From the NCBI RefSeq assembly GCF_018141105.1, contig NZ_CP054839.1, positions 7,443,411-7,507,410 on the forward strand: a stretch of 64,000 nt of DNA. Reading direction: 5' to 3'. Below the pieces are notes generated by a model. That model worked only from the letters and a program-made list of their open reading frames with translations, searched no databases and had not been told where the DNA came from. The stretch is from Saccharopolyspora erythraea (lineage in GTDB: Bacteria > Actinomycetota > Actinomycetes > Mycobacteriales > Pseudonocardiaceae). Below are positions 43,031-52,559 of the stretch, one piece after another. The translations under genes and the position numbers were made by a program. The number at the start of each line of letters is the position of its first letter. Position 1 is the first letter of the stretch.

Positions 43031-43528
43031 CTACCTGCGCCCGCCCTGCGGCAGTGAGTCGTGCTGCGAGGACTCGGGTGGCCAGACGTAGCGAATGTCG
43101 GGCTCGCGTTCCTCGTTGTGCCTGCCGTCGGTGCGCTCGGCCTCGACGAAGCCGTGCCGTTCGTAGAAGCGCTGCGCCGGTCCGTTGACCTGGAAGGTCC
43201 ACAGCGCCAAGCCGCCGGGGCGGCGTTGCTTCGCCAGCTCGAGGAGGAGATCTCCGATGCCCTGTCCCCGCCACTCGGGGGCGAGGTAGAGCTGGCTGAG
43301 CAGATCACCGTCGAGCACCAGCAGGCCGACCACGGACCGGTCCGCCGTCGCGACCCACGTCTCGCACTGGGGAACCACCACGTCGCGGAAGTACTCCCGC
43401 ACCTCCTCATCGGTGTGCGCCCGTCGGACGCTCGGTAACGCGGCGGCGAACGAGCGCAGCCACAGTTCGGCCACCGCAGCTGAGTCCGAGCTCAGCGCAC
43501 GGCGGATGACCAGGTCACTGGGGTTCAC
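43031..43528 (-). CDS. GNAT-family N-acetyltransferase
   Basis: A 165-residue GCN5-like acetyltransferase. The conserved region SVVGLLVLDGDLLSQLYLAPEWRGQGIGDLLLELAKQRRP carries the Gln/Arg-x-x-Gly-x-Gly/Ala pocket, and GPAQRFYERHGFVEAERTD is the usual ending with Tyr. It would transfer acetyl from acetyl-CoA to an amine of unknown substrate. ATG 43526-43528. Not clearly linked to its neighbours. Confidence 0.88.
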   Translation of the reverse strand: MNPSDLVIRRALSSDSAAVAELWLRSFAAALPSVRRAHTDEEVREYFRDVVVPQCETWVATADRSVVGLLVLDGDLLSQLYLAPEWRGQGIGDLLLELAKQRRPGGLALWTFQVNGPAQRFYERHGFVEAERTDGRHNEEREPDIRYVWPPESSQHDSLPQGGRR

Positions 43529-43716
43529 AGCACGCCAAGATGGCAGACCGGCCGTTGCGACGCAGCGGAATTTGCCGAAGACAGCGCGTCGGCCTCTCCG
43601 TGCGAACAGCTACGGACGTCCCGGTGACGGCAGCATCCTGTTGCCAACGCCGCAGGGGGAGCCCGGCGAGCCCACAGCCGCGGGGAGCAGGTCCAGGCGC
43701 CAACCGAGGGTCCGGG

Positions 43717-46700
43717 TCAGTGGAAGTCCCTGGATGTCGACGGCACGCGCATGTCGAGGTGCTGGAGGCGGTCGGCGCGCAGGTTGACCACCCCCTCCGC
43801 GCATTCGATGGTTCCGCGTACCAGCAGTGCTGCGCTGGTGCGGGCGATCTTGCGGTATCGCGCCCACAGGCCCGGCGTGCACACCACGTTGATCATCCCG
43901 GTCTCGTCCTCCAGGTTGAGGAACGTGACGCCACCTGCGGTGGCCGGGCGTTGCCGGTGCGTGACCGCTCCGCCGACCAGGACGCGCGCCCCGTTGTCCA
44001 CTTCGGACAGATCCGCCGCCGAGAGCGCCCCCATCTTCGCCAGCCGGGAGCGGAGGAACTGCAACGGGTAGCTGTCCGGGGAGATCCCCGTGGCCCATAC
44101 GTCCGCGGCGGCCAGCTCGACCCCGTCCATTCCAGGTAGCGGTGGGGCGTCCGCCGAGACCGTGGTGCCCGGCAGCCGGTCCGGACGGTCCCCGGCAGCC
44201 GCGGCGGCGTTCCACAACGCCTCGCGACGCGACAGCCCGAAGCACCCGAAAGCACCCGCGGTGGCAAGCGCCTCCATCTGCGCGGCGTTCAACGACATCC
44301 GCCTGCTCAGGTCCGCCATGCCGGTGTACGGGCCGTTCTCGTTGCGCTCGGTCACGAGCTGCTCGGCCACGCTGTCGCCGAGCGTGCGGACCGAGGCCAG
44401 TCCCAGCCGCACGGCGCGCCCGCCCTCGCTCTCCGGGTCGGGTTCCAGGTCCGCCTGCTCCCGGCTGGCGTTGACGTCGGGCCCGTGCACCCGGACCCCG
44501 TGCCTGCGCGCGTCGGCCACCAGCGACTGCGGCGAGTAGAAGCCCATCGGCTGGGCCTTGAGCAGCGCCGCGCAGAACACCGCCGGGTAGTAGCGCTTGA
44601 ACCAGGAACTGGCGAACACCAGCACCGCGAAGCTGAGCGCATGGCTCTCCGGGAACCCGAAGTTCGCGAAGGCCAGCAGCTGCTGGTAGATGCGCTCGGC
44701 GAGCTCACCGGTGATGCCGTTGACGGCCATCCCCTCGAACAACCTGCCCCGCAGCCGGGCCATGCGCTCCTCGGAGCGCTTCGAGCCCATCGCCCGGCGC
44801 AGCTCGTCGGCCTCGCCCGCCGAGAAACCCGCGATGTCCACCGCGAGCTGCATGAGCTGCTCCTGGAACAGCGGCACGCCGAGGGTCTTCTCCAGCGCGG
44901 CCGCCATCAGCGGGTGCTCGTAGTCCCAGTCCTCCTCCCCGTTGCGGCGGCGGATGTAGGGGTGCACCGACCCGCCCTGGATCGGGCCCGGCCGGATCAG
45001 CGCCACCTCCACCACCAGGTCGTAGAACTTGCGCGGCTTCAGCCTGGGCAGGGTCGCCAGCTGGGCCCGGCTCTCCACCTGGAAGACCCCGACGGCGTCG
45101 GCCCGCCGCAGCATCGCGTACACCTCGTCGTCGTCGAGGTCCAGCTCGCCGAGGTCGACCTCGATGCCGTGGTGCTCGCGGGCCAGGTCGATCGCGTAGT
45201 GCAGCGCCGAGAGCATCCCCAGCCCCAGCAGGTCGAACTTGACCAGACCGACCGACGCGCAGTCGTCCTTGTCCCACTGCAGCACCGTGCGGCCGGGCAT
45301 CCGCGCCCACTCCACCGGGCACACCTCGCTCACCGGCTGGTGGCAGATCACCATGCCGCCGGAGTGGATGCCGAGGTGTCTCGGGTAGCCCATGAGCTCC
45401 CCGGCCAGCTCCCGGACCTGGCCGGGAAACTCGCTGTCGTCCGGCAGTGGTCCCCAGTGCTCGATCTGCTTGCTCCAGGCGTCCTGCTGCCCCGGCGAGT
45501 ACCCCAGCGCCCTGGCGACGTCCCGCACCGCCGACTTCGGCCGGTAGCTGATCACGTTGGCCACCTGCGCGGCGTGCGTGCGGCCGTACTTGCGGTAGAC
45601 GTACTGGATCGCCTCTTCCCTGCGGTCGGACTCGATGTCCAGGTCGATGTCCGGGGGACCGTCGCGCTCGGGGGCGAGGAACCGCTCGAAGAGCAGGTCG
45701 TAGCGCACCGGGTCGGCGTTTGTGATGCGCAGCGCGAAGCACACCGCGGAGTTCGCCGCCGACCCCCGGCCCTGGCACAGGATTCCCGTCTCGCAGCAGA
45801 ACGACACGATGTCGTGCACCACCAGGAAGTACCCGGGGAAGTCGAGCTTCTCGATCACCGCCAGCTCGTGCTCGATCTGCGCGTAGGCCGCCGGGTTGTC
45901 CTGCGGGAGCCCGTAGCGCTGCAGCGCACCCCGGTAGGTCAGCTCGCGCAGCCACTCGGCCTCGGTGCGCCCCTCGGGGACGTCGAACGGCGGTAGCCGC
46001 GGCGCCACCAGCCGCAGGTCGAACGCGCACTCCCGGCCCAGCCGGGCCGCCGCCTCGACCGCACCGGGATAGCGCGCGAAGCGCTCGGCCATCTCCGCGC
46101 CCGAACGCAGGTGGCTGCCCGCCCAGGCGGGCAGCCAGCCGTCCATCTCGTCCAGGCTCCGCCGCGCCCGGATGGCGGCGACCACGCTCGCCATCCGGCC
46201 GTTCCAGGGGCCTGCGAAGTGCGCGCCGTTGGTGGCCACCGCGGGCAGACCGGCGTCGTGGGCCAGGGCGAACAGCACGTCGTTGCGTTCGGAGTCGGTG
46301 GGCAGGCCCTGGTCGGTGAGCTCCACCGCGACGTTCTCCCCGCCGAACAGCGCCACCAGCCGGTCGAGCTCCGCGGCGGCGGCCGCCGGACCGCCCTCGG
46401 CCAGCGCGGAGCGCACCGCGCCCTTGCGGCATCCGGTCAGCACCAGCCAGTGGTCCTCGGCCGCCTCGGCCAGTTGCTCCAACCGGTAGGTGGGCCTGCC
46501 CTTCTCCTGACCGGCGAGCTGGGCCGAGCTGATCTCCCGGCACAGCCGCGCGTACCCGCCGGGATCACGGGCCAGGACCAGCAGGTGGTTGCCCTCGGGG
46601 TCCGGGACGCCGGTCTGCGCGGCGGTGAGCCCCAGGCTCAGCTCCGCGCCGAAGACCGTCCGGACCCCGTGCTCGGCGGCGGCCTCGGCGAACCGCACCA

Positions 46701-47238
46701 CGCCGTACATGCCGTCGTGGTCGGTCAGGGCGACGGCCTCCAGGCCGAGGCGTGCCGACTCCGCGACCAGCTCCTCCGGGTGGCTGGCCCCGTCGAGGAA
46801 GCTGAAGTTCGAGTGCGCGTGCAGCTCCGCGTAGGGGACGGCGACCGATCGGGAGGGCGGGCGCCCCGAGGCGGAACCGGACGGCACGGCCCGGAGCCCC
46901 GGTGATGTGGTCCCCGGCGGCTCAGCGGCCGGGGACAGGCGTGATGACGCGGAAGCGGGGGCCGACTGGGACGCGGGCGCTTCCGCGTATGCGGGTGTTT
47001 CTCCTGACTCCGGCACAGAAGCGGACGTTTCCGGGGACTCCGGCTCAGACGCGGGTGCCGGGGGGTCGGCGGACGGCGGTGTCGGCGGATCCTCGGGGAC
47101 TTCGTACGCCGCTCGTTTCCTGGTCCACGCCGGACTGTCACCGCCGTCGCCGGGGTACGGCTCGTCGCGGGGCCCTGGGCGGCCGGAGAGCGCTTTTTCC
47201 AGTTCGGACCAGGTCTGCGGGGGGTTGAACCAGCTCAT
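43717..47238 (-). CDS. dnaE2: Error-prone DNA polymerase III alpha-like subunit DnaE2
   Basis: A 1173-residue C-family DNA polymerase that performs mutagenic translesion synthesis. After an N-terminal WFNPPQTWSELEKALSG comes a Pro/Ser/Glu-rich stretch of about 100 residues (35-130), then the PHP domain (YAELHAHSNFSFLDGASHPEEL and LTDHDGMYG). The polymerase palm has the three Asp in PPDIDLDIESDRREE and LGIHSGGMVI, RQFE-type VQWDKDDCASVGLVKFDLLGL, and the fingers and HhH follow. The C-terminal OB fold is seen in GARVLVGGAVTHRQRPATAGGVTFLNLEDETG. A LexA box lies 58 bases upstream (47296-47309). It forms one mutasome with ImuA' and ImuB. Confidence 0.95.
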   Translation of the reverse strand: MSWFNPPQTWSELEKALSGRPGPRDEPYPGDGGDSPAWTRKRAAYEVPEDPPTPPSADPPAPASEPESPETSASVPESGETPAYAEAPASQSAPASASSRLSPAAEPPGTTSPGLRAVPSGSASGRPPSRSVAVPYAELHAHSNFSFLDGASHPEELVAESARLGLEAVALTDHDGMYGVVRFAEAAAEHGVRTVFGAELSLGLTAAQTGVPDPEGNHLLVLARDPGGYARLCREISSAQLAGQEKGRPTYRLEQLAEAAEDHWLVLTGCRKGAVRSALAEGGPAAAAAELDRLVALFGGENVAVELTDQGLPTDSERNDVLFALAHDAGLPAVATNGAHFAGPWNGRMASVVAAIRARRSLDEMDGWLPAWAGSHLRSGAEMAERFARYPGAVEAAARLGRECAFDLRLVAPRLPPFDVPEGRTEAEWLRELTYRGALQRYGLPQDNPAAYAQIEHELAVIEKLDFPGYFLVVHDIVSFCCETGILCQGRGSAANSAVCFALRITNADPVRYDLLFERFLAPERDGPPDIDLDIESDRREEAIQYVYRKYGRTHAAQVANVISYRPKSAVRDVARALGYSPGQQDAWSKQIEHWGPLPDDSEFPGQVRELAGELMGYPRHLGIHSGGMVICHQPVSEVCPVEWARMPGRTVLQWDKDDCASVGLVKFDLLGLGMLSALHYAIDLAREHHGIEVDLGELDLDDDEVYAMLRRADAVGVFQVESRAQLATLPRLKPRKFYDLVVEVALIRPGPIQGGSVHPYIRRRNGEEDWDYEHPLMAAALEKTLGVPLFQEQLMQLAVDIAGFSAGEADELRRAMGSKRSEERMARLRGRLFEGMAVNGITGELAERIYQQLLAFANFGFPESHALSFAVLVFASSWFKRYYPAVFCAALLKAQPMGFYSPQSLVADARRHGVRVHGPDVNASREQADLEPDPESEGGRAVRLGLASVRTLGDSVAEQLVTERNENGPYTGMADLSRRMSLNAAQMEALATAGAFGCFGLSRREALWNAAAAAGDRPDRLPGTTVSADAPPLPGMDGVELAAADVWATGISPDSYPLQFLRSRLAKMGALSAADLSEVDNGARVLVGGAVTHRQRPATAGGVTFLNLEDETGMINVVCTPGLWARYRKIARTSAALLVRGTIECAEGVVNLRADRLQHLDMRVPSTSRDFH

Positions 47239-47295
47239 GAACCCAGTGAACTCCCGTTCGAAACAGCGATGCCACCAAATCCGCCCGCATCCACT

Positions 47296-47309
47296 CGAAC
47301 GAGTGTTCG
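47296..47309. promoter_or_regulatory. LexA-binding SOS box upstream of dnaE2
   Basis: CGAACGAGTGTTCG fits the actinobacterial consensus CGAAC-N4-GTTCG exactly. It is in the 87-base gap between the imuB stop and the dnaE2 start, so dnaE2 has its own SOS control besides any readthrough from imuA'-imuB. Confidence 0.9.
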
Positions 47310-47325
47310 CCAGGCGTTCCCGCGG

Positions 47326-48918
47326 TCATCGATAGGCGCCCTGCACCCACCAGCGGCCGTCCTCGTGCACCAGCAGCAGGGCGGCCTCGCCGACGTCGTC
47401 CTCCGCCTCCAGCACGACCTGCATGCGCGTCACCAGGCGCGGAGCCAGGGACGCCGACTCCGACCACCACCGCTCCTCGACCGGCCACGGGCCGGCCCAG
47501 CCGCGGACCGCACGCGACCGGCCGCCGGACACCACCACCCGCACGGGCGCCGCCGTGAGCCGATTCCGGTCGGTGATCCGCACCGGCTGCTCGTCCGCGT
47601 CGAGAACCGCGACGGGCCAAGGCGAGTCCGGGAGCACCGCGGGCGAGGGGGCCGGGATGCGGCCCGGCCACGGCCGCTCGGGGTCCAGCGCCGGCGCGCG
47701 TTCGTCGCCCCACGGCACCAGACGGACCCGGTCCCGCAGGTCACGTCCGCCACCGAGCACTCCGACCAGCACCGCGTCCGGCCCGAGCATCCCCTGCACC
47801 CGCACGAAGGCGCGCCCCGCGCGGGCGTCCGCCTCGCCGGTCGCGGAGTTGACCAGGTCGAGCTGCAGCGCTCCCGCGCCGACCACCTCGTCGGGGTGCA
47901 GCGAGAGCAGCTCCACCCCGGCGGTCGGCCGCTGGGCGCCCCGCCGCCCGCTGAGCCAGCCGTCGAGCTGCCAGCGCACCCGGTCGGCGGTGCCCGACGG
48001 CGTCAGGGGCTCGGCGCAGCGCCACATCCGGTGCAGCTCCTCGCCGTGCTCGGTCCGCGCCGAGATCCCCAGCCGGGTGCAGGCCAGCCCCAGCTCGCCG
48101 AGCCTGACGTGCAGCCGCTCGGCCAGCGCCTTCGCCACGAACGCGGCGGCGTCCACCCGCTCCACCGGGGGATCCAGGTTCTCCGACACCACCAGGTCCG
48201 GCGGCAGCGCCCTGCGTTCCGGCGGCCGCTCCTCCCGCCCGCTCGCGGCGCGGTGCGCCACCAGGGCGTCCCGCCCGAACCGGGTCGCCACGTCGGACGC
48301 GGGCAGGGCGGCGAAGTCGCCGAGCGTCCGGATTCCCAGCCGCCGCAGCAGATCCACCAGTTCGCCGCGGTCCGCGCCGGGGTAGTCGATCTCGTCGACG
48401 CGCATCGGGGCGAGGAAGCCGGGGACACCGCCCGGTTCGACGACCACGCCCCTGCGGGCGGCCAAGATCGCGGCGAACAGGCCGTCGGCCACGCCGACCT
48501 GGCACTCGGCGTCGGCCCGCGCCGCCACCTCGTCCACGATGCGCTCCGCGGCGTCCACATCGGACCCGAAGTAGCCTGCGGGCCCCTTCGCCGGGACGGC
48601 CACCAGCCCCGGGCGCACGACCTCCACACCAGGCGCGAGCGACTCCACCGCCGCCACCACCGGCTCGAACAGCCGCGCGTCCCGCGCCGGATCGTGTTCG
48701 CAGACGGCCAGGTCCGGGCAGCGGCCCTGCGCCTCGCGGCGGCGCATCCCGCGGCGCACCCCGTTGTCGCGCGCGGCCTGCGAGCAGGCCAGCACCCGGT
48801 TCGCGACGAAGACCGCGGCAGGCGCCACCGGATCGAGCCCGGCCGCCAACGCCGCCGCGACCACCGGCCAGTCCGGGCACCAGACGACGAGACGACGGGG
48901 CGGTGGCATCGCGCTCAC
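47326..48918 (-). CDS. imuB: ImuB, Y-family polymerase-like mutasome adaptor
   Basis: A 530-residue protein with the Y-family fold but without a complete catalytic triad, as in known ImuB. LVVWCPDWPVVAAALAAGLDP is the N-terminal region, DNGVRRGMRRREAQGRCPDLAV follows, and LRRLGIRTLGDFAALPASDVATRFG is the HhH. Family knowledge: ImuB bridges DnaE2, the beta clamp and ImuA'. GTG 48916-48918 overlaps the imuA' stop as GTGA; ATG at 48909 is an alternative. C-terminal 170 residues are the interaction region that is typical of this clade. Confidence 0.9.
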   Translation of the reverse strand: MSAMPPPRRLVVWCPDWPVVAAALAAGLDPVAPAAVFVANRVLACSQAARDNGVRRGMRRREAQGRCPDLAVCEHDPARDARLFEPVVAAVESLAPGVEVVRPGLVAVPAKGPAGYFGSDVDAAERIVDEVAARADAECQVGVADGLFAAILAARRGVVVEPGGVPGFLAPMRVDEIDYPGADRGELVDLLRRLGIRTLGDFAALPASDVATRFGRDALVAHRAASGREERPPERRALPPDLVVSENLDPPVERVDAAAFVAKALAERLHVRLGELGLACTRLGISARTEHGEELHRMWRCAEPLTPSGTADRVRWQLDGWLSGRRGAQRPTAGVELLSLHPDEVVGAGALQLDLVNSATGEADARAGRAFVRVQGMLGPDAVLVGVLGGGRDLRDRVRLVPWGDERAPALDPERPWPGRIPAPSPAVLPDSPWPVAVLDADEQPVRITDRNRLTAAPVRVVVSGGRSRAVRGWAGPWPVEERWWSESASLAPRLVTRMQVVLEAEDDVGEAALLLVHEDGRWWVQGAYR

Positions 48919-49862
48919 CCCGCCACCGGTCGTAGCGGACGCACGGCGGAGCGGTCGTCACGGGATTCGGAGTGCGGGCGGCCTCCGGGGTGGGCGTTGG
49001 CCGGCCCCGACGGCAACGGCCTGGTGGAGGGCTGGCGGTGCGGTGTCCGCACATCGTGGGTGTCCGGTCGCGCACCGGAAGGTTCGGACGGTGCCGCAAA
49101 GGCATCGGGGCTTCCCGCTGGGGCGTCGGAGCACTCCTCGGACTGCTCGGGAACCGGTTCCGGATGCAGCGCTCTTATCGCGGAGCGCTCGCCTTCCGGC
49201 CGCGCCGCGGCGAGCGCGCCGCCCTCGCCGGGCAGCAGCAGGCGGCACGAACGCGGCCTCGACGCCGCGCCGCGTCCGCTCGACTGGACCGTGACCTCGC
49301 GTTCCCGCAGGTGGCCGTGGCCGTTGCCGAGACCGAGCCAGCGGCCCCGCACGCACTGCAGCCGCACCTCGGCCCCCGGCCATTCGCCGAACGGCACGAG
49401 CACCGCACCGCGGTTGCGCGCCCGGGTCGACAGCCTGCGCGCGTCCGGCTCGAGCAGCCGGTGCGGTCCGCCCACCACCACGAGATCGACGCCGTCCAGC
49501 AGGGCCGCGATCACGCCCACCGGGTCGTCTCCGGGCTGCGGGACCAGCGCGAGCCGCGCGATCTCCACGCCGGCCTCGGCGGCCGCGACCAGCCCGAGCC
49601 CCGGCAGGCCGACCACCGCGGCCCAGGAGCCCTGCTCCGTGGCCTCGGCCAGCAACGCGAACAGCAGCGACACCGATCCGTGGACCGCCACCGTGCTGCC
49701 ACGCCGGAGTCCCGGCCATGGCAGCACGGCGGCGAGTTCCGCCCGCGTGGGCAGCACCCGTCCCGCAACAGGACCGCCCCCGCCATCGACGGCCGGGGTC
49801 GCCACGGACACCCCGTCCGCCGTGGTGACCCCGTCCAGCGCCGTCAACGACGCCACGGACAT
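48915..49862 (-). CDS. imuA': ImuA'-like RecA-fold accessory protein of the mutasome
   Basis: A 315-residue protein. TRAELAAVLPWPGLRRGSTVAVHGSVSLLFALLAEATEQG is the RecA-like core, in which the Walker A is degenerate (HGSVSLL in place of GxxxxGK), and VIAALLDGVDLVVVGGPHRLLEPDARRLSTRARNRGAVLVPF corresponds to later RecA strands. Mycobacterial ImuA' is likewise a RecA-like protein without strict catalytic motifs. ATG 49860-49862 has GGGAGG upstream; the longer frame up to 50054 would cross the SOS box. The last 100 residues are low complexity. First gene of the imuA'-imuB pair. Confidence 0.83.
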   Translation of the reverse strand: MSVASLTALDGVTTADGVSVATPAVDGGGGPVAGRVLPTRAELAAVLPWPGLRRGSTVAVHGSVSLLFALLAEATEQGSWAAVVGLPGLGLVAAAEAGVEIARLALVPQPGDDPVGVIAALLDGVDLVVVGGPHRLLEPDARRLSTRARNRGAVLVPFGEWPGAEVRLQCVRGRWLGLGNGHGHLREREVTVQSSGRGAASRPRSCRLLLPGEGGALAAARPEGERSAIRALHPEPVPEQSEECSDAPAGSPDAFAAPSEPSGARPDTHDVRTPHRQPSTRPLPSGPANAHPGGRPHSESRDDRSAVRPLRPVAG

Positions 49863-50035
49863 CGCCGCCTCCCTCACTCGGCTCCTCGGACGTCCCGGCC
49901 CCGGCTCGGACGTCCACTGGTCGCTGTGGGGAAGACAGCGTCCGGACGGCGCCGCGCCTGCACCCCGCGAACGCAGCACCACCCGGTGAAGCAGCCGACC
50001 CCCGACGCCAGCCACTTCGTAGTTATCCGGATCTT

Positions 50036-50049
50036 CGAACTTCAGTTCG
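50036..50049. promoter_or_regulatory. LexA-binding SOS box upstream of imuA'
   Basis: CGAACTTCAGTTCG fits CGAAC-N4-GTTCG exactly. It is 174 bases before the imuA' start and 162 bases before the divergent gene at 50211. A further partial element, GTTCGAAC, is at about 50106-50113. Confidence 0.88.
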
Positions 50050-50210
50050 AACAAGACAAGTAAACCGCGAGCGGGCCGCCCCCGTCAAGCATTTGACGAA
50101 CACGAGTTCGAACTTCGCTGAGTCGGGTGACGCCTACGGAGAGGAGTCGCAGCTCGGACCGTGTCCAGGATGGACGCGAAGGCGTGATCGAGCACGCCTA
50201 GGCTGCTCCC

Positions 50211-50957
50211 GTGCAACCGCAACAACCCCACCCGCAACACCCCCCGGCACAACAGCCGCAGTACTGGGGCGCTCCCCAGCCGCCCCACCCCCCGCAACAG
50301 CCGTGGGGGCCGGGGATGCCGCAGCCGCCGAAGAAGAAGAGCAGGGCAGGCTGCATCGTCTCGATCATCCTGGCGGTGCTGTTCACCCCGGTCCTGGTGA
50401 TCGGCGGAGTGATCTTCTACTACCTGTACGGCGAGTACTCCGAGCCGGTGGGCGACCCGCCGTCCAACGCGGCCCTGCCCGCGGCCTGCGACCTGGTCGG
50501 CGCGCCGACGTTGCAGCGGCTGCGCACCACCAACCCCGACTCCACCAGCTACGAGGACCCCGAGACCGGCTCCTACAACTGCAACTGGGAGCAGACGCTG
50601 GGCAAGGACGGGAACAACCCGCGGTCGCTGAGCGTCAGCATCAACACCAAGCCGCAGCCCGACGAGGACTCGGTGGACGAGGCCCGGATGGACTACGAGT
50701 ACGCCAAGGAGTCCGCCACGTCAGGCTCCACCCCGTCGCGGGTGACCGACGTCGAGGGGTTCGGCGACGAGGCGTTCGTGGCCGTCACCACCGAGGGCTG
50801 GAGCGGCGCGGAACTGGTCATCCGCAAGGGATACACCGTCGTCACGATCAGCTACCACGGATCGGACAAGGGCCTGTTCAGCAACGGCCCCATCCCGGAG
50901 GCCGAGTCCGAGGCGGCCGTGAAGGCGGTGGCCCGAGAGGTCGCACCGCGGGTGTGA
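50211..50957 (+). CDS. Pro/Gln-rich membrane-anchored protein with DUF3558-like extracellular domain
   Basis: A 248-residue protein. The first 40 residues are Pro/Gln/His repeats (QPHPQHPPAQQPQYWGAPQ), then a basic KKKSRAG and one span (CIVSIILAVLFTPVLVIGGVIFYYLYG, residues about 48-74), and an outer domain with PAACDLVGAPTLQRL and YNCNWEQTLGKDG, whose Cys pair and CDL start resemble the DUF3558 lipoprotein family. GTG 50211 is used. Probably a type II membrane protein facing the envelope. No partner is evident. Confidence 0.72.
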   Translation: MQPQQPHPQHPPAQQPQYWGAPQPPHPPQQPWGPGMPQPPKKKSRAGCIVSIILAVLFTPVLVIGGVIFYYLYGEYSEPVGDPPSNAALPAACDLVGAPTLQRLRTTNPDSTSYEDPETGSYNCNWEQTLGKDGNNPRSLSVSINTKPQPDEDSVDEARMDYEYAKESATSGSTPSRVTDVEGFGDEAFVAVTTEGWSGAELVIRKGYTVVTISYHGSDKGLFSNGPIPEAESEAAVKAVAREVAPRV

Positions 50958-50959
50958 GA

Positions 50960-50985
50960 GGTGGGCGGGGCCGTCCCCGCCCACC
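50960..50985. terminator. Bidirectional hairpin between the DUF3558-like gene and purH
   Basis: GGTGGGCGGGG (50960-50970) pairs with CCCCGCCCACC (50975-50985) around CCGT. It separates two convergent genes and lies directly after the stop at 50957. Confidence 0.8.
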
Positions 50986-50993
50986 CCACCGCG

Positions 50994-52559
50994 TCAGTGC
51001 GCGAAGTGCCGCGTACCGGTGAAGTACATGGCCACACCCGCGGCCTCGGCCGCGGCGATGACCGACTCGTCGCGGACCGAGCCGCCCGGCTGCACGATCG
51101 CGCGGACCCCGGCCTCCATCAGCACCTCGGCGCCGTCCGGGAACGGGAAGAACGCGTCGGAGGCGGCCACCGAGCCCTTCGCCCGGTCGCCGGCGCGGGC
51201 GACCGACAGCCGAGCCGAGTCGACCCGGTTGACCTGCCCCATGCCGACGCCGACGGTCGCGCCGTCGGCCGCGAGCAGGATCGCGTTGGACTTCACCGCG
51301 CGGCATGCGCGCCACGCGAACTTCAGGTCCGCCAGCGTCGCCTCGTCGACCGCGGAGCCTGCGACCAGCCGCCAAGCGGCCGGGTCGTCGCCCTCGGCGT
51401 CGACCGCGTCCGAGCCCTGCACGAGCATGCCGCCCGAGATCGCGCGCATCTCCACCCGGCCGGACTTCGGCGGCTGCGCGGTGAGGATGCGGACGTTCTT
51501 CTTGCGCGAGAGCACGTCGACGGCGCCCTCCGCGTAGCCGGGGGCCACCACGACCTCGGTGAAGATCTCCGAGATCTGCTCGGCGAGCTCGACCGACACC
51601 TCGCGGTTGGTGGCGATCACGCCGCCGTAGGCGCTGACCGGGTCGCACTCGTGGGCCTTGCGGTGGGCGTCGGCGATGTCGCCCGCGACCGCGATGCCGC
51701 ACGGGTTGGCGTGCTTGATGATCGCGACGCAGGGATCGGCGTGGTCGTGCGCGGCCCGCCACGCCGCGTCCGCGTCGACGTAGTTGTTGTAGGACATCTC
51801 CTTGCCGTGCAGCTGCGCGGCGGCGGCCAGGCCGGTCGCCTCGCCACCGGAGACGTACAGCGCGGCCGGCTGGTGCGGGTTCTCCCCGTAGCGCAGCGCC
51901 GAACGGCGCTCCCAGGTCTCGCCGATCCAGCCCGGGAACACCGAGTCGTCGCCCGCCGGGGTGCGGCTCATCCAGCTCGCGACCGCGACGTCGTAGGACG
52001 CGGTGTGCCGGAAGGCCGCGGCGGCCAGCTCGACGCGGTCGGCGAGGCTGAATCCGCCCGCGCGGACCTGCTCCAGGACCCACTCGTAGCGGTTGGGGTC
52101 GACCACGACCGCGACGTTGGCGTGGTTCTTCGCCGACGCCCGCACCATCGCCGGGCCGCCGATGTCGATCTGCTCGATGACCTCGTCCTGGCCCGCGCCG
52201 GAGGCGACCGTCTGCACGAACGGGTACAGGTTCACCACGAGCAGGTCGAACGAGGCGATGTCCAGGTCGGCGAGCTGCTCGGCGTGCTCCTGCTTGCGCA
52301 GGTCGGCGAGCAGCCCGGCGTGCACCCGCGGGTGCAGGGTCTTGACCCGGCCGTCCAGCGCCTCCGGGAAGCCGGTCAGCTCCTCGACCGGCGTGACCGG
52401 CACCCCGGCCGCGGCGATCGTCTTCGCGGTGCCGCCGGTGGAGACGATCTCCACCCCGGCCGCATGCAGTCCGGTGGCCAGTTCGAGCAGGCCGGACTTG
52501 TCCGACACGCCGATCAGCGCGCGCCGGACCGGCCGCCGCTCCTGGGAGTTCGCGGTCAC
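50994..52559 (-). CDS. purH: Bifunctional AICAR transformylase/IMP cyclohydrolase PurH
   Basis: A 521-residue purine biosynthesis enzyme for the last two steps to IMP. The cyclohydrolase domain has [26 protein letters not shown] and [16 protein letters not shown]; the transformylase domain has [19 protein letters not shown]-type [11 protein letters not shown] and RKKNVRIL, and ends with a [15 protein letters not shown] and DAFFPFPDG that binds AICAR. GTG 52557-52559 overlaps the purN stop as GTGA, so PurN and PurH are cotranslated. The conserved neighbour order is as in mycobacteria. Confidence 0.96.
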   Translation of the reverse strand: MTANSQERRPVRRALIGVSDKSGLLELATGLHAAGVEIVSTGGTAKTIAAAGVPVTPVEELTGFPEALDGRVKTLHPRVHAGLLADLRKQEHAEQLADLDIASFDLLVVNLYPFVQTVASGAGQDEVIEQIDIGGPAMVRASAKNHANVAVVVDPNRYEWVLEQVRAGGFSLADRVELAAAAFRHTASYDVAVASWMSRTPAGDDSVFPGWIGETWERRSALRYGENPHQPAALYVSGGEATGLAAAAQLHGKEMSYNNYVDADAAWRAAHDHADPCVAIIKHANPCGIAVAGDIADAHRKAHECDPVSAYGGVIATNREVSVELAEQISEIFTEVVVAPGYAEGAVDVLSRKKNVRILTAQPPKSGRVEMRAISGGMLVQGSDAVDAEGDDPAAWRLVAGSAVDEATLADLKFAWRACRAVKSNAILLAADGATVGVGMGQVNRVDSARLSVARAGDRAKGSVAASDAFFPFPDGAEVLMEAGVRAIVQPGGSVRDESVIAAAEAAGVAMYFTGTRHFAH

